A program made the translations under genes and the position numbers. A DNA stretch of 64,000 nucleotides. It comes from Plotosus lineatus. Taxonomy: Eukaryota; Chordata; Actinopteri; Siluriformes; Plotosidae. Each line of letters opens with the position of its first letter. Position 1 is the stretch's first letter. The notes beneath the pieces were generated by a model. That model was not told the origin of the DNA, searched no databases, and saw nothing but the letters and a program-made list of their open reading frames with translations. Location of the stretch: NCBI GenBank assembly GCA_024760905.1, contig CM045729.1, forward strand, positions 5,027,663-5,091,662, given 5' to 3'. This document shows, piece after piece, positions 63,991-64,000 of this stretch.

Positions 63991-64000
63991 AATTGAATTG

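Overview
The window reads as animal, almost certainly teleost fish, nuclear DNA. The two recognisable host genes have GT-AG introns. The rest is dense in CA, GA, TA and other microsatellites and in fish-type repeats: Rex3-like and Bov-B/CFDP2-like RTE LINEs, an L1/Swimmer-like LINE, Tc1 elements, pogo-like and hAT remnants, and tRNA-headed SINEs. The species cannot be named from the sequence.

Layout. Positions 1-7.4 kb are AT-rich non-coding DNA with a Tc1 remnant, a SINE and microsatellites. From 7.45 to 15.8 kb, on the minus strand, lie the first three coding exons of an ANKRD10 orthologue (15591-15791, 8130-8282, 7455-7546); later exons were not found and probably lie beyond the left edge. 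Inside its first intron are two well-formed, phase-compatible exons of an unidentified small gene (9697-9767, 9515-9614). From 16 to 38 kb is an intergenic repeat graveyard: RTE copies with complementary deletions, a decayed Rex3, two TA-flanked pogo-like elements (one with an internal minisatellite), an internally deleted hAT, and a long direct repeat flanking a tRNA-Ala(AGC)-like sequence.

From 38.8 to 60.65 kb, on the minus strand, is a group B scavenger receptor cysteine-rich (SRCR) transmembrane receptor related to the CD163/WC1/CD5/CD6 group. Sixteen exons are visible: six SRCR domains, a 22-codon linker, a seventh SRCR, a Thr/Pro stalk, a transmembrane exon, and six short cytoplasmic exons, several carrying a tyrosine in an acidic setting (YEEI, YEDV, YYDDV, YDDA, YDDA). 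Every exon is phase 1-1. The 5' end lies to the right of the visible exons.

The intron between the transmembrane and first tail exon (44.8-56.5 kb) holds a stack of nested retroelements: an L1-like LINE broken by a hammerhead-ribozyme-bearing repeat, an APE-type LINE fragment, and the 3' part of a LINE encoding a zinc knuckle and restriction-like endonuclease. A gypsy-like gag fragment and a Rex3 tail follow. The most unusual element is the candidate type I hammerhead ribozyme on the minus strand at 47369-47421: all core nucleotides are present and three stems can form.
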